Assembly: GCA_025602905.1 (NCBI GenBank)
Contig: JAHLKI010000004.1
Location: forward strand, 620,001 to 684,000
DNA: 64,000 bases
Direction of reading: 5' to 3'
DNA from: Phlyctochytrium arcticum
Lineage: Eukaryota > Chytridiomycota > Chytridiomycetes > Chytridiales > Chytridiaceae
How positions within the stretch are numbered: the first letter of the stretch is position 1; the number at the start of each line of letters is the position of its first letter. Of this stretch, positions 1 through 11,550 are shown piece by piece. Below the pieces are notes generated by a model, which searched no databases, was not told the origin of the DNA, and saw only the letters and a program-made list of their open reading frames with translations. Both the position numbers and the translations under genes were made by a program.

Positions 1-412
1 TCTTTTCCAGCATTCTTTTTTTTTCCCCCGTACATACAGCCAGAGGACTCTTGCTCGTCAAAGCTTGTCGAGCACCAACGAACGGAAGAACGTTGACCTT
101 TTACTGCTCACGCCGGACGGACGAGACTTCGTGGTGGAAGCTAGAATCGAGCACTGCCTCCTATTAGCAATTTGGCAAGGATCTGTCAAAGGAAACCAAG
201 TTGACAAAAGCTCTGGGGCAACTGAACGATAGACTGTAGTGGATCCCAAGAGATAGACAAAGCGACAGGACGGAAAGAGAGAGAGAGAGAATACCGCGAT
301 ATCACACCCAAAACGACTTTGGGGAGAAAGTGTGCGTGGGCTGAAGAACCCTCCGCCAAACAGCCCAAAACGTCAGCAGGACGCATCTCTCTACTAGGAG
401 ACCATCTTTACC
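1..412. other. 5' flank of the C2H2 factor gene
   Basis: No gene supported here. Probable promoter and leader of the C2H2 gene; it holds a short (AG)n run near 271-290 and a pyrimidine-rich start. The small reading frames on both strands have no recognisable content. Confidence 0.5.
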
Positions 413-3006
413 ATGGCAATGATAGAGGACAGTGGCATCTCGCTGACGGATCTGCTCTTTGGCCATGATTCAGCCATGAGCGAGCAGCAACAACAGCGGG
501 ATTTGGTAAGTGTCTTATGCCCTTTGTTCTTGATCACTGGTTCAGAGTCTAACATTAAATTCCGCATCATCAGATGTCTTTCAACAACGCCACCGAACTC
601 CAGCAGCACATTCATCAGCAGATGGAGGACGGCGAAGACGACTTTGCAGAGTATGGCCATTCGCCCAACCCCGCCGCTCTTTTGCAGACCCCCCACACTT
701 TACCGGTCCCGTCGCCGTACGAGCAGCCCACACCATCGCACACGCCGTACGGCCTCCCCGCCGTATCTCCCTATGATGCTACGCCGTTGCTCCATCCACA
801 ACAACATAATCCAGTGGCGGTCTCCCTGGATGTTGCTTCAGAATTGGATGCGCTTTTAGCCCAACCGGTTGCTGAAGAGACCTCGTTTGATGCCATGTTA
901 CAACAACAGCAGGCTATGGATCACCAACATCAGCTTCATTTACAAAATGAAAGTCGGCAGCAGGCATTACACCAACAACAGCAGCAGCTGGCCATACAGG
1001 AACAGCAGTTGCTGATTCAGCAGCAGCAAATCCATCAGCAAATGCATCAACAGCAACAGCAGCAAGCACAGAGTATGCAACAGCAAACACGTCTTGCACA
1101 TTCACTCCATCATTCCAATTCGTTGCCGGCTAGACCGGCAGCCGCAACCGCTCAGTTTATGCGTAGAGAGCAAAGTTATACATTCATGCCCACACTAGTC
1201 AACAGCCCCACATCAAATCCCATCATGTCCACTCCTCAAGGAGGAAACACTCTGTTTTCCTCCCCTATCGTCAACATCATTACGCCAGAATCTAGAGTCA
1301 TTTCAACTCCCTATCAGGGAGTACAAGAACCCGCATTCAACATGGATTCGCTGCTGGGTGAGCTGGCTTCGCCCATGGTACCTACAGCAGCAGATTGCAG
1401 AACTCCCTTGCAGCCATGGGGCACCGAAGAACCATCCGGACAAGGACCCATACTCTCTCTCCTGGACGAGCTAGAGTCAGAAATCAAAGCTTTACAGGAC
1501 GAAGGACAGAGCGGGCCGGGAGTGCTGGATATTCAGAGTATGACTGGAATCGCAGAGGGTGCCGGATCTAACCGAGGATCCGGTGACGATGCGGCAATGG
1601 GCAAGCTCATGACGGCCCTGAAAGTAGTTCGTGCTCGGCGTAGTCAAGGCCAACTTCGGCCGTATGTCCAGCAATCCACTAGCAACGCAACCGATTCATC
1701 GCACCCCAGATCTGATTCCCTCGGGTCGGCAGGAGGCCATGAGGTTGCAGGAGAGGGAAGTGCGTTCAATACGTTATTGGCACCATTGTCCTACGACGCA
1801 CTTCGTGCACCTATTCCTTCGAGCCAGCAGCATCAACAGCAACAGCAGGTGCAGGTGCAACAACATCAGCACCAGCATCAACATCAACAAGTCGCTGCTT
1901 CTCCATTCTACAGTCACTTTGCATCACCGGCACCCTCGCCTGCCGTCCCCGCTTACCTATCACCTTATGCCCCTACTATACAACCATCCCCCGCACCCAT
2001 CGCTTTTGCTCAATCAACTCCTTACAACATGACACCCGTTTCGGCATTCACTCAAGCGCCTGCCACGCATCCCTCTGTTCTATCCTTCCTTTCCCCTTAT
2101 TCCACTGTGAGCGCTTCGCCCGCGCCTACATTTTTCTCTCCGTACTCGGTTGCAGAGTCCCCAGCCCCATCTGATTTCATCGGCGGTGGTATGGAACCTG
2201 AGGCTGGTGGTGTAGACGGGATTCTGGATTTGTTGCGGGGGACCGATGCTCTGAACCCAACCTATGACACTGGACGATCCTCAGACATGAACTCGCATCA
2301 ACACGAATATACTTCATCTGTCAGCATGCAACAGCAAACTCATGTTCACGTCGTGGCCGGTACAACCTCAGTACCCATTCTTGCCAGCATTACCAATCAA
2401 CCCCCTACTGCCCCGCGCCGGCGCAAATCCAGTAATTTCATGGCCAGCCTTGCCGCATCCTCTTCCACCTCCTCAACATCTTCCACTGCATCCCCATCCT
2501 CTCTCGCCACCAGTACCACCACCGCTACATCCTCCTCCACAACAACCCTTGTCAACCCCGACGACCACCATTCCTCCCTCTCCCCCTCGGCCAACAACGG
2601 ATCCCTCTCAGTGACACCCCCCTCCACTCCCCGCTCGTACAAATGCGAGTTTGACGGCTGCGGAAAGGTCTTTACCCGGATGTACAATCTCAAGTCCCAC
2701 GCTAAAGCCCATACGGGGGCCCGCCCGTACGCCTGCCCCGCCTGCCCCATCACCTTTCTCCGCAAACACGACATGAAGCGGCATTTTGCCAGTCTGCATG
2801 ATGCCGAAAAACAATATAAATGTCCCAATTGTGGAGCCGGGTTTGCGCGGACGGACGCGTTGAGACGGCATATGGATGTAGAGGCTCGCATGAGTCGAGG
2901 GGAATTGACGGAAATGGATTTGACGGCTATGGGAGAAGGCACGGCGGCTGTTGCTGCCGAGCCGCTTGTTACCACCGCGCTCGAGACGAGTGCGGTGCCC
3001 GCTTAA
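413..3006 (+). CDS. C2H2 zinc-finger transcription factor, Q/H/S-rich
   Basis: Predicted nuclear DNA-binding regulator. Exons 413-505 and 574-3006 give 841 residues; the 68-bp intron has a GTAAGT donor and the frame is kept. The N-terminal 700 residues are low complexity (Q, H, S, P, A tracts), as in activation domains. Near the C-terminus are two canonical C2H2 fingers (CEFDGCGKVF...H...H and CPACPITF...H...H) and a third that has CPNCGAGFARTDALRRH but no clear second histidine. The run of two good fingers plus a defective third with the DALRRH signature resembles fungal Crz1- or Ace2/Swi5-type factors; that assignment is inference. No PxIxIT calcineurin-docking motif was recognised. The start at 413 is chosen because exon 1 is in frame; the second ATG (574) directly follows the acceptor. 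Confidence 0.85.
1815..1890 (+). repeat. CAG/CAA/CAT low-complexity tract coding Gln/His
   Basis: Imperfect trinucleotide repeat within the C2H2 factor coding Q and H runs; a second Q-rich tract lies at about 895-1090. Codons are mixed (CAG, CAA, CAT, CAC), which argues for selection on the protein rather than a recent pure repeat expansion. Confidence 0.8.
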
Positions 3007-3197
3007 TGACACTTTATTGTGGCATGAATAGACATTGCATGTATATATATTTCCTGTGTTTGATAATACAAATGATCTAGATAATATTCTACTGCTGTCC
3101 ACAAAACGCTACATCTTTGCGCTTCTAATCTCACGTTTCAAGCTACATAGTTCATTGTACCTGCGTCTTTGATGATGGCAGCAATGTCCCCGTACGT

Positions 3198-3815
3198 TTA
3201 ACGTCGCTTGGTTTTGGCATACACTTCTCCGCCCACAGCAACAGCCGGTTTTGACCAAAACACCCATCCAAGAATTCCCGGTAAAATGACAAAGGGAATG
3301 TACGCACTCAGACATGTCCAAAACTGCAATTCTGTTCCCGGGTACTTCTTCAAGGACCCGCGTGGCTGCAAATACATATTGGCCAACTCGGCCAAGATTG
3401 GGAGCATGGTCGTCATGATATTGGCTGCATAGATCAACCCCACATCGCGAACGCGAGGCGTATACCGTCCCCGCACAAACGCACTCAACAACACCGTTTC
3501 CAAAAGCGGCTGGACGAGCTCACAGACCAGGAGGGCCCAGAACCAGGGTGCCAGGCCGCTGGTGAACCCGGATGAGTTGGATTTGACGAGCAGGGGGGCC
3601 AGGAAGGGGTCGGCGCTCATGTCGATCCAGGTTGGCAGGATGGAGCGTTGGAGGGCGGGCCATGGGATGTTGGGAAAGAGGGATTGGGTGGTTAGGAGGA
3701 CCGTGAAGGGAATGTGGATCAGGAAGAAGGGGATGAAGAGGAGACGGAGGGAGGGTAGGGGGTTGGTGGGTGCCATGATCTCTGGTTGTTTCTTGATTTT
3801 CCCTATTTGACCCAT
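3198..3815 (-). CDS. TMEM97 / sigma-2 receptor-like EXPERA membrane protein
   Basis: Single-exon protein of 205 residues, or 192 if translation starts at the second Met (3776), which gives an N-terminus more like the family. Four hydrophobic segments and the conserved pattern LIHIPFT near the start, DPFLAPLL, FWALLVCELVQ, and YAANIMTTMLPIL place it in the TMEM97 (MAC30) branch of the EXPERA fold, whose members bind sterols and sit in the ER and lysosome membranes. The C-terminus ends KTKRR, a basic tail that could serve ER retrieval. It lies tail-to-tail with the C2H2 gene. The exact substrate cannot be read from sequence. Confidence 0.8.
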   Translation of the reverse strand: MGQIGKIKKQPEIMAPTNPLPSLRLLFIPFFLIHIPFTVLLTTQSLFPNIPWPALQRSILPTWIDMSADPFLAPLLVKSNSSGFTSGLAPWFWALLVCELVQPLLETVLLSAFVRGRYTPRVRDVGLIYAANIMTTMLPILAELANMYLQPRGSLKKYPGTELQFWTCLSAYIPFVILPGILGWVFWSKPAVAVGGEVYAKTKRR

Positions 3816-4038
3816 TGAGTTGGATGTAGTTGTGAGGGGAAACTAGAACTATGAGGAACTTACGAAAATCTATCGACGCAACGGACAGGATGTTTGCAAA
3901 ATGATTTAGAACACGAAGATGGTCTGCCGGCCTCTGGCTCTCTGGCGGTCTGGTGTGTCACGTCGAACGACTTTCCGACAATCCAAAATCTTCTGCAAAA
4001 CAGATCTTCTACCAACTAGAAGGAAAACAACAAATCAA

Positions 4039-4813
4039 ATGGGCTGCACTCACAACCACTCAAGCCAACCGGCCCAACCGGCCCGTAAAGGTCCCATCTT
4101 TATCCACGATCCCAGTCTAGACGCTGGACATATCTCCGACGCCGCACCGTCGCCGGCCCAACTTGAAGTAGCCGACCTCCTCCTCTCACAACCTCCCGCC
4201 AATGAAACAACGTACGATTGCCTTAAACGGGTATTGGAGCTGCAGGCGGAACGGGTGATGGCATTCTTGGAATTCGAAGGGTAAACGCTTTCCTTCTATA
4301 TCACCGATACCTGGTTTGTTTACATTCCGTTGTTTTGTAGATACCTTGAAGCACAACTCTCCACTCCTACTCCCGATACGACCACCGTCTCCAACATCTC
4401 AAACACGACTGCTCGCTTTGCGGCCATATCACGCGGGATCCTGGCAGCTGAAGACATATTAAAACGACTGGATAACACGGAAACGGTGCAACGTTATGTG
4501 CGAAAACTCCAGGAGCTGGAAAAGCGGAATTTGGAAGTGGTTCGTACCTACCATAACACTCCCCCAGTTTACTTTTTGTCTCATATGTTTTTGCATACAG
4601 ACTGTCCAATTCTATTCGAGAAAGCAGGAATCTACCTATGGCCCACGCGATTTTTCGGATCTGATCAAGGAACTCGAACAAGATAAGCGAGGCATACTGG
4701 AAGAGATTGTGGAGACTGTAGAGGAGCTGCGAAGTGAGCTTGCAGAAGTGGAATTGTCAATTCATAGTCAGAGTGATGATAGTACTGGTTCTGTTGAGGC
4801 TGGCCAAAAATAA
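4039..4813 (+). CDS. unrecognised coiled-coil protein with N-myristoylation signal
   Basis: Exons 4039-4280, 4341-4539 and 4601-4813 join in frame to 217 residues. The protein begins MGCTHNHS: Gly2 plus Cys3 is the usual signal for N-myristoylation and palmitoylation, so membrane anchoring is expected. The rest is mostly helical with coiled-coil-like stretches (RYVRKLQELEKRNLEV, then a Glu-rich helix near the C-terminus). The Met at 3919 is in frame upstream but its extension looks non-coding. The layout (acylated N-terminus, short linker, helical body) is reminiscent of BORCS5/myrlysin or LAMTOR1 scaffolds of lysosomes, but I see no decisive sequence match. Function unknown. Confidence 0.7.
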
Positions 4814-5078
4814 AGAGCATTTTTAAAAGTCTTTCCTGGTGACGGCGTAGATGGGCATGATTTAAACAGATGGCTCTTCCCTTTCCCTCACATTCCACTG
4901 GCATGAGAGAGGACTTTAAAGTAGTCTTGATTCAACGCTTGAACCCTGTTTTGAACTTTTGATTCAGTCATTCAGAAACTAGATCCATAGTGATTTCACC
5001 GCCACCCGATGACAAACAAGACCAAAAAACGAAAGCTGCAATGCTGCAACGTTTTTCTCGTTTCCAACTTCAGCAATT

Positions 5079-6266
5079 ATGGAAACTTCAACCATACAGC
5101 GCTTGGTGGAAAGTGTCCGGGCTCACCCAAACTTTCTGTACAAGCCGCTTCGCCTGAATGAAGAGCCTATCCCCGAGGAGAGGCAACTTGAGTTCATGCA
5201 TGACACTCTACGAGAAAAGCCCGGGCTGTTTTTAGGTAGGAGGACGCAATTACCGTTTCTAAGAGTGTGACATTTATCTGATTCAGCTCAAAAGAAAGTT
5301 GGGGAAAGTTCCTGAGTGAGGAGGATCTGTCATTATTCGATCCATACTCAGGTATTGGGCTGATTATCCATTTCCTCACCAGCACCAACTTGAATGAGAT
5401 TCGGCTATAGATATGTACGAAGTGCGGTATTTTCTAAACCATTTCCGGCAAGAGAAGAGAGGACCGACTCGCGCGCAAATCCGCAACCGAAGGTAATGTT
5501 GACTGTGGTTCCCTTGTGAGAGTGATGGAACTGACAGCATACCTGCAGACTCAATTACATGAATCAAAATGCAGCAAGCGCTTATTTCTCTGATGAATCA
5601 TTTCAAGAGAGAGATCCTGCTCTATATGAAGAGTTTGTGGGTATGCAAACTGCTGGCTAATTACGAATGACGGTGGACATCTGACACATGGCGTTTCTAG
5701 GACGACATATCCCTCCAATAACGATATTCCCTGACTCCATGTCTCTCGTGGAACGCATCTACTCGAATATAGATCGGGCAAAGGGGCAAGAAGGGAATAG
5801 CAATATAAGCACGCAGGATGAAGAACAGTATCAGGAATTTGATACGGATGACGAAGAGGAGGAGCGCGCGGGCGAGGCCGCCCGCACAATGAGCCCGGCC
5901 CCTGGAACGGAAGGCGATGAACGGAACTCATCATCACCGCCTTCGGACGACGAAGATGATGCGGAGAGGGAGCCTGCATCGACCATGACTGATGCCAAAC
6001 GCGAAGAGCTTTTTGATGATTTCCGAGATATCATGCGGCAACGATTCCAGGACGGTAAAGAGGTACTGCATTATATTTAATTGCATTGACTTTGGATCAT
6101 TGACTGATTTCTTACTCAGAAGGATTTTGATTACTCTGCTGTCGACCGGAACTCGCTCTATGATCTGTCGGATGAAGCACTACAAGACGCTGCCGACTCG
6201 TATTTTGACAGCGAGGAGCCCAGTGCGGATGTTTCACATTCGGCAGTAGCAGAATTTGACTATTAA
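5079..6266 (+). CDS. CCDC97-like protein
   Basis: Six exons (5079-5235, 5295-5351, 5411-5492, 5549-5640, 5701-6062, 6120-6266) give 298 residues. Family signatures are clear: KPGLFLESWGKFLS, the block RYFLNHF, RAQIRNRR, then NQNAASAYFSDESFQERDP followed by an acidic serine-rich region and a C-terminal segment. Human CCDC97 has the same order (LFLERFG, IRNRRY, YFSDEQMRERDP) and is known as a partner of the SF3B complex of the U2 snRNP. A role in splicing is therefore likely, by homology. The exon 2 acceptor at 5294 was chosen because the earlier AG leads to a stop in frame. Confidence 0.85.
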
Positions 6267-6803
6267 TGTTGTGCTGTGTATTGTCTCCTGCTCCTAATTT
6301 ACAATACAGCGTTTTTTTGGGATGTCCTTCAATTCGGAAATTTCATAGTCCACCAAAAAGGCCAAAGTACGCCGCGCCACGCCAGCGAAAAGCCGTTGGC
6401 AAAGTCAAAGCGACCGACCGAGGCAGCCCGACAACGACCCAAATCCAAAAACAAAATTGAGCAATACGGCCAACGATTCTTCCTGGACGATATCCCGACC
6501 CAGTCCATCCGCTACATTAGTCTCTGACTGCTATAACCGCAAACTTTCGCTGACTCCCGGCTTTCGCATTCTTGCTGGATCGCCTTTTCTAACAGAAGGC
6601 GCACGCTAAACCGTTTCGACCCTGTGAATCATATACGAACTCTGCAACAGTTGTGGTAAGTTTGAGCTTCCAGGTTCCCCTCTAATCAGAAGACCGAACT
6701 GAGTCCATATTAGCCACAAATAGTGCGTGTTCGTTCACAAGATCCGACAAGATCACTATTATCCTTTCGGAATATAACTCAGTAAACAACCCCGATCGTT
6801 CAG
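6267..6803. other. intergenic / 5' leader region
   Basis: 537 bp between CCDC97-like and the eIF4E gene. One plus-strand frame (6276-6527, 83 codons) has a hydrophobic start and a basic middle but no recognisable domain. Otherwise nothing is supported; it probably holds the 3' UTR of the upstream gene and the promoter of the downstream gene. Confidence 0.4.
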
Positions 6804-7958
6804 ATGGCCTCCGCAAAGACAAACGGTGCATGGTGAGTAAGATATGAGCCTGATGGTTTATCCGCAAAGGTCGCTTTTGGTACTTGAGTGTTGGATTCTA
6901 CCGTCCGGACAAAGATTTGGGATGTCTCAATTGCCGACCGTGGCAATCACGACATGAATGCGGGCTCGACTTTGTAGCAGGGGAAAGATTACTGATAGTT
7001 TTATTCCCGTGCTGTAGGAATGCTTCTCATATTCGCGGTCCCTCGAGTGGGACTGGCACCAATGCAGTCACCAGCGATCAGAAAAGAAATCATCCAGGCC
7101 AACCGTCCTCGACGGACCCAACAGCTTCGCAACCACTATCGGTAGTGACACAGGAGGGAACCGTAAATGAACCAACAGATGGGACGCATCCGCTGCGGAA
7201 TGTCTGGGTCTTCTGGTATGTAGTTACATCATCTGATGCTGACTGACAGTAGCGTCTGACATTCATAACAAAAGGTTTATGCATCGGGAACCTGGTGCAA
7301 AAGTTCAAGACTACAACAACGCAATCAAGAAACTCGCAACATTTGGGACGGTAGGGAGCTTATCACATTTGATATCAATGCAAAGGATATTGACGCGTAA
7401 TGCAGGTGGAGGAGTTTTGGGGTGTATACAGTAGATTGAAACGACCGATGGATTTGCACAACATCAACGACTACCATCTTTTCAAGCAGGGAGTCAGGCC
7501 GATATGGGAGGTATGGATTAGTTCATCTTTGGGCGAGGCTTTGCTTGATACTCATTCGAATGTAACTCAGGACAACTTGACTGGCGGAAAATGGATTGTG
7601 CGCTTGAAGAAGGGACTCGCCTCGCGCTACTGGGAGTCTCTGGTTATGGCAATGATTGGCGATCAGTTTGACGTGGGTGCAGAAATCTGCGGCGCGGTTA
7701 TTTCCATACGACACACCGAGGACATTCTTTCCCTGTGGAACATAACTGCTGACGACGGACGAGTAAATCTGCGTATAAGGTACATATCACTTTCGTTGGG
7801 GACTTGCCTGTTTTTGAGGGGAACTAATACGTTGGTACATCAGGGATACATTGAAGCGCGTCTTAAATCTCCCACCAAACTGTATTATGGAGTACAAGGC
7901 GCATAAATCATCCGTTGCGGATAATTCCAGCTTCCGCAACACAGAAATGTTTAGGTAG
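6804..7958 (+). CDS. EIF4E2: 4EHP/eIF4E2-type cap-binding protein
   Basis: Six exons (6804-6832, 7018-7215, 7275-7350, 7406-7510, 7571-7779, 7844-7958), 243 residues. After a disordered N-terminus comes a full eIF4E fold: HPLRNVWVFWFMHREPG, FGTVEEFWGVYSRL, DYHLFKQGVRPIWED, GGKWIVRLKKGLASRYWE, GAEICGAVISIR, then DTLKRVLNLPPNCIMEYKAH. The block RDTLKRVLNLPP and the C-terminal FRNT are hallmarks of the 4EHP class rather than canonical eIF4E, and the first cap-stacking position is Tyr (QDYNNAI) as in 4EHP, where canonical eIF4E has Trp. Family members bind the mRNA cap weakly and repress translation with GIGYF partners. The first exon is short and sits after a 5' leader; the first intron is 185 bp. 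Confidence 0.92.
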
Positions 7959-8218
7959 TGCGTTATCCTCCTGTCACCCCTTTCCATAAACCGGCACTTT
8001 CCTCAATATTTCTCCACCGTTCATGTGCGCTGTAGAATCGCATTTTTTTCTTTAATAAAAGAAACAACACCCAAGTGAATGAAAGCGCCGTTGAAAATAA
8101 ACTTGTTAATGAAAGCGTGGTATTAAATGCTTATTTTCTAAGTAATGTGGGGGAAAACCAAAGTAGTCAAAGCCAAACGGCTTTGGGTTATTCAAATTAT
8201 CTACCACTATTCCAATGT

Positions 8219-11200
8219 CTATACAGCTGCCACCACATTAGTCGCCCCTACTTGCTCTTTGTTTCCCACGACATCATCACTCCCCGGCAGGACGTCGGCG
8301 GGATTGACGTCTGCGGTAATTGGCGGCTTTGCGCCGTCGCTCGCCGCCGAAGGCAAACGCGGCAAAGGATGCAGCTTATCTAGCGCTGGGCTGGCCGGTC
8401 TAGTGGAATTATCATCCTCTGGACTGACCCACACGACCTCAGCCCCTGGGCGTTCTTTGTTGAGACTTGTATTCGGTGTTGTTGTGTTTGGGATGGGCTT
8501 GGCCGCTGCGAGTTTGGTCACTGCGTTATTGACTGCTGCACTCGATGCTGCCAGTTTTGTCCGCATGAAGCCACCAAATGACTTTGCAAACGCTGAGGAG
8601 CTACTACTGAGTGTAGCGGGGGGAGTTTTGGTGTTTGCTGCTTGCGCTTGGATTGTGTCGCTGGAAGACGCTATTTGCGCGGGGGTAGGGAGGAGGCTAC
8701 TTCCCTGTACTAATTCTCCATCAGTGGGTTTAGCCAGATCCACGTTTGCATCGATGGTTGAGTTGTCTGCTGCTTTATCGGGAGGGGGTTGGGAGAGATC
8801 TGCGGCAGGGTTTTGAGTGTGGAGAGCGGTAGAGTTGCGAACACGGTTGAAGAAGCCTGATAGTGTTCCCTTGACCGCCGTGATGGCCGAATCTTTCTCG
8901 TCTCCTGCTGCAATCGCGATATTTTCTCCTGGTGAAGAACTAGTGCCGACAGATGTCTTACTCGGGTCTGGCCGGGGAGGACCCGCAACAGAGCCTGCCC
9001 CACTGCTGGAACCGAGGACAGACGGTGATGAAGGCTGAGTGGCTAGCTGTTTCCTCATTCCCTCGGCGGCGGCTCCATTTGTCCCTGCCTTGAAGGGATT
9101 GGCCATGGGGCCGGATGTCGTTAGCAGTTGCGTCCACAGAACACGCGGATTCTGCTTGCCGCCAGTTCGAGGCCCGCCTTGTGCAGCGGCGATCGAATTA
9201 CTGTCCTTCCCAGGGCCACCTCCGCGACTGGTATGCGCAGCTTTTGCATCTGCTATGTGACGTTGCCGCTCCTGTTCTCGCGCATAAAGGTCACCTCTGT
9301 ATAGAATCTTGCGAAAGTGTGACCCTGGAGGAACCCGCTTTGAAAAAGCTTTTGCGCCGGACTCATCACCATCGCTATAATCCTCTCGTTCGTCCTCTCG
9401 AAAAGCAAATGCTTGCCGTAGCACGATATTCACATCACTGACCGGGTAATTTTGTAGAAGGCGCACCGTGTCAGAAAAGGATCCGGACAGAATGTCATCC
9501 CGCACGCAAACGACCATGGCACAGCATACGTCAATCAAAAAGTCAAAACGACCTTCCCTAAGGTAGCCGTCGGCACTTCTTTTAGGACTTGCGGCATTAG
9601 AATTGATTCCTTCGGAAGAGGCGGTGGGAGACGATCCGGTGTTGATATCCAATGCTAAATCTGCGAGAATCGAGTCCCAGAGTTGTATCAAGTCTGGGAG
9701 CGCATACTCCTGAGTAAGAAGACAAGTGATCCAGCGAAATGAAAAGAATGCCGCGTGAATGCCCTTTTGTTGCTGCAAGTTATAGTAGTTAGTTACATTC
9801 AAAATGCAAGATACAATCAAACGGCATATATACCAGATCTTGGTATACTTCGGGATCTCTCCTCTTTATTCGCTTCATCATTCTAGCCATGCTGTTCCCA
9901 ATGCCATTCCCGCTCGTCCTCTCCATCATCAACTCTCCCATGGAACCTTGTCGGGCCCCGAGCGTTCTCGGTGGTTGTTTCTGCTTCCGTTCTCCGGAAG
10001 CGTTATCGCCTTCAGGGGTCAACGGCGGAAGAGAAGAGGAAGATGTGGATCGCTCAACCTGACTTGCACGGCGCCCGGTTGGAGTTGCCTGTACGTTATC
10101 CAGAGATCGGATAAAGTGATCACGAAACTCGGAAATCAGGGCCGAAAATGTAAAGAATGAATCTGCCTCTGCATGTGCTACGGGGTGGAGATTAGCATGG
10201 TTACAGACTTCAGGCGAAAAGCGCAACAGGCAATCCACCCGTACCTCGATGTTCTTCATCAGGATCAGTGGCCATCACATAGTAAAGTGGTCCGAGAATC
10301 TCATTCATTCCTTGTACATATCCAATGCCCGGATTCAATCGAGCATATACAAATAAGATTCGCTCGATGGCTTCCCAGTGCAAATCACCCTGCTCGCCCT
10401 CAACTCGGTCCGGGATGGAAGGTGTCTCATCTGAGGCTGGGCTGCCGCTCGTGGGAAGATCGGAAGCACTGTTAGAACCGGGATGAGATCGCGCTCCGAA
10501 ATCATTTCCTGGATACATGTTCTCCAGGCGCTTGAAGAGAGCACGACGTGTCTGTATAGGTGAAAACGGTTTTGAATTCCGCGTTCCTTTCAGCTCCGTT
10601 CCATTGGTGGTTTTTGAGTCGGTATTTGACGAAGCCGAGGCTGGCTTGTCTTTTGTGGCAAAGTGCAGCGGGGACAGATGAGATGGCGGAACAGGCAATT
10701 GGAAAAATCCAAAGTCTGGAAGTGTTCTTCTGACATCTTTGTCAATTTGTTCTATGCAACCGTAGCAAAACCACAGTTACTTTCTGTGCTGGCGTCAGGG
10801 AAGCTTCTGTAGTATGCTTACCAAGGATTTTCAGCTCTTCGAAGTACATTTGCCACTTCGAGTTATTTGCGTCGTTTAGGGGCTTTATTGATTGGTGAGC
10901 AATCAAAGACCAGCTCGTCAGATCCATTGTTCAAACCTACGTGATCCCTATTTTTTCCCCAAGCAACTTCCTCGTCGGTTGGATCACGTACAAGCTCCTT
11001 GACAAAGGTATAATAGGTTTCCCTCTTTGTACGGAGGATCTCTTCCCACCGACTCCTCTCATCATAAGGTGTATAATTGAGGAGGATTTTCCAGGAGCGA
11101 GGTCGAATCCGTGCGTCGTCCGGAATGCCTTTGCGAGTCTACTTTTTGAATATTCTTTCGCCACAATATGTGATACAGTGCTTGCTAGATACCTTGATAG

Positions 11201-11295
11201 CATAGCTGCCGGAAAGCTTCCAGATCGACGTCAGCAGGGGCCTGGGGGCCTAATAATCGCTCAAACAGGCGGACTCGCTCCTTGTATGTCTCCAT
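8219..11295 (-). CDS. TBC1D13-like Rab GTPase-activating protein
   Basis: Exons (high to low) 11295-11193, 11128-10941, 10882-10822, 10751-10245, 10177-9834 and 9772-8219 give 918 residues. The TBC domain starts at about residue 30 (LCYQGIPDDARIRPRSWKILLNY) and carries the arginine-finger motif IDKDVRRTLPDFGFFQ and the glutamine-finger motif NPGIGYVQGMNEILGPLYYV, so catalytic residues are present. HAEADSFFTFSALISEFRDHF and KGIHAAFFSFRWITCLLTQEY follow, in the TBC1D13 order, with Ser/Pro-rich insertions between. After the domain there is a disordered tail of about 400 residues (S, A, P, T rich) that human TBC1D13 lacks. Expected role is GTP hydrolysis on a Rab in endosomal or Golgi traffic; the Rab is not known. 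Divergent from TFB3 with 255 bp between starts. Confidence 0.88.
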
Positions 11296-11550
11296 GGCGA
11301 GAAAGAGTTGGCCTTGCAAGATTTGCCGGTACCCGTTGAGTTTAATTTGTCGATGCGACAACGGTCACGGAACGGTTTCTCGCTCTAGATGTCGTTCAGC
11401 TTTTACCAATTTCACAAAGTGAATTGACCGGAGTGTCGCTGAGACTCGCTCGCGTAAGGTCGGCTGCGCCTCACCATCATCACTTGAATTTGAAGTTCAG
11501 AATTTGAAAGGCAGCTAAATCCCGCAACTCTTCCTAGATCAACCACAAAA

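Noticed and set aside
2397..2975. 192-codon minus-strand open frame
   Set aside because: It is the antisense shadow of the C2H2 zinc-finger exon; its residues show only mirrored low complexity.
6276..6527. 83-codon plus-strand frame in the CCDC97-eIF4E gap
   Set aside because: No family, no splice partner and no downstream continuity; kept only as a remark on the gap.
8145..8816. 223-codon plus-strand open frame
   Set aside because: It lies opposite the GC-balanced, Ser/Ala-rich tail of the TBC gene; no domain, and the minus frame fits the gene structure.
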